This document shows, one piece after another, positions 63,302 to 64,000 of a DNA stretch of 64,000 nt. Below the pieces are notes generated by a model. The model had not been told where the DNA came from and made no database searches. It was given only the letters and a program-made list of their open reading frames with translations. The position numbers were made by a program, and so were the translations under genes. The stretch spans positions 277,299,164 through 277,363,163 of the forward strand of contig OZ010799.1 in NCBI GenBank assembly GCA_963932465.1, written 5' to 3'. How positions within the stretch are numbered: the stretch's first letter is position 1; each line of letters begins with the position of its first letter. This stretch comes from Maratus speciosus (lineage: Eukaryota > Arthropoda > Arachnida > Araneae > Salticidae).

Positions 63302-63694
63302 GACCGGAAGGCGGTAACACAGACAATCGCCTCATCGAGTTCACTGCTGAAATTCCAGAATTAGTTAAAACTCGATTTTCATATTAAAACACAAACGGCC
63401 TGCCAAGTCATATCTTGGTAGAAAACACCCAAAACAACGATTTTAGTGGTTGACTCGTAGGTTTACCATTTTGTTTTACTGCACCCAGTTCTCCCTAGTT
63501 TCATACCTTTGGGTGCAGGAAAACACAATGGTAAACTTACGAGTCAACCACTAAAATCGGGTTTTCAGGTATTTTCCACCAAGATATGATTTTGCAGACC
63601 GATTGTGTTTTAATATGCGAATCGAGTTTTAACTGATTCTGGAATTTCAGCCGTGAACTTGATGAGTGATTGTCTGTGCTGCCGCTTCCAAGTC
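63302..63694. mobile_element. Palindromic MITE, GACCGGG family, copy 2
   Basis: TA-flanked 393-bp palindrome matching 11118-11512, arms about 170 bp. The central loop between GCACCCAGT and TTTGGGTGCAGG is in the opposite orientation to copy 1. Lies in the intron upstream of exon A. Confidence 0.85.
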
Positions 63695-64000
63695 TATCAG
63701 ACACATACATACAAATGCGGAGTGTCATATTATAAATAAGATACGAGGTTTTGATAATTAATTTAAAAAAAAAGGTGTATTATAAAAAAAGTTTTAAACA
63801 GACACCTTAGGTGGGGGATTTTAAAGTACAAGTCCTAAATTTCAATTTTAGAGGAAAGTTGAAAAGTAAGTCTGTTTTAGGCTTAATTGGGTACAAACTG
63901 TTTTAGTTAATATCAATGTATTTAACTGTGAAATGTGTTTTCAAAATGCAAAGTCATAATTGATGCTGTTTGTTTTGTGCAATGAGTCTTGCAATATACA
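63695..64000. other. No recognisable feature
   Basis: AT-rich intron or upstream sequence to the window edge. Confidence 0.5.

Overview
The window looks like arthropod, probably arachnid (spider-like), nuclear DNA. It is AT-rich and intron-dominated, it carries one conserved animal gene with introns up to about 24 kb, and it is packed with cut-and-paste transposons, MITEs, tRNA-derived SINEs, Helitron-like elements and one non-LTR retrotransposon. The arachnid assignment is inference from transposon style and intron size, not from a diagnostic gene.

The only host gene I can support runs on the minus strand across nearly the whole window (63256 down to 13714). Nine exons join in a continuous 394-codon reading frame (1182 nt) with GT donors and AG acceptors throughout. 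They encode the middle of an ADAMTS-family secreted zinc metalloprotease: end of the propeptide, a furin-type RERR site, the reprolysin (M12B) catalytic domain with HEMGHSLGMEHD split between two exons, the VMS Met-turn, and the start of the disintegrin-like region. The signal peptide and first exon(s) lie above 63256. The TSP1, cysteine-rich and spacer exons lie beyond 13714; I could not find them in 1-13713.

The introns are a layered transposon record. (1) At least fifteen TTAA-flanked elements, from a decayed but end-to-end piggyBac (46756-49974) to short palindromic MITEs. (2) Tc1/mariner/pogo elements: a Tigger-like element at 30794-38106 containing a Tc1-like inverted-repeat pair, a Tc1 copy and an I/R1-type LINE; a deleted mariner at 55475-56541; a Tc3-like element at 61080-62648. 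(3) hAT-like elements with 8-bp target duplications (53793-54926, 59748-60742). (4) Helitrons at 6612-9471 and 50113-51201 that share a tRNA-like module. (5) Five elements built as 5' stem motif, minisatellite array, mostly with a microsatellite, then a 3' hairpin and A-run. (6) Several tRNA-headed SINEs, all with the head on the minus strand.

Several insertions can be dated against each other because the window also holds the empty site: the CCCCTTAA MITE, the Helitron at 6612-9471, and a Tigger-like element inside the 13961-16487 repeat. No RNA gene, CRISPR, operon or bacterial-type feature is present. Every open frame outside the ADAMTS exons is a transposon remnant or chance.
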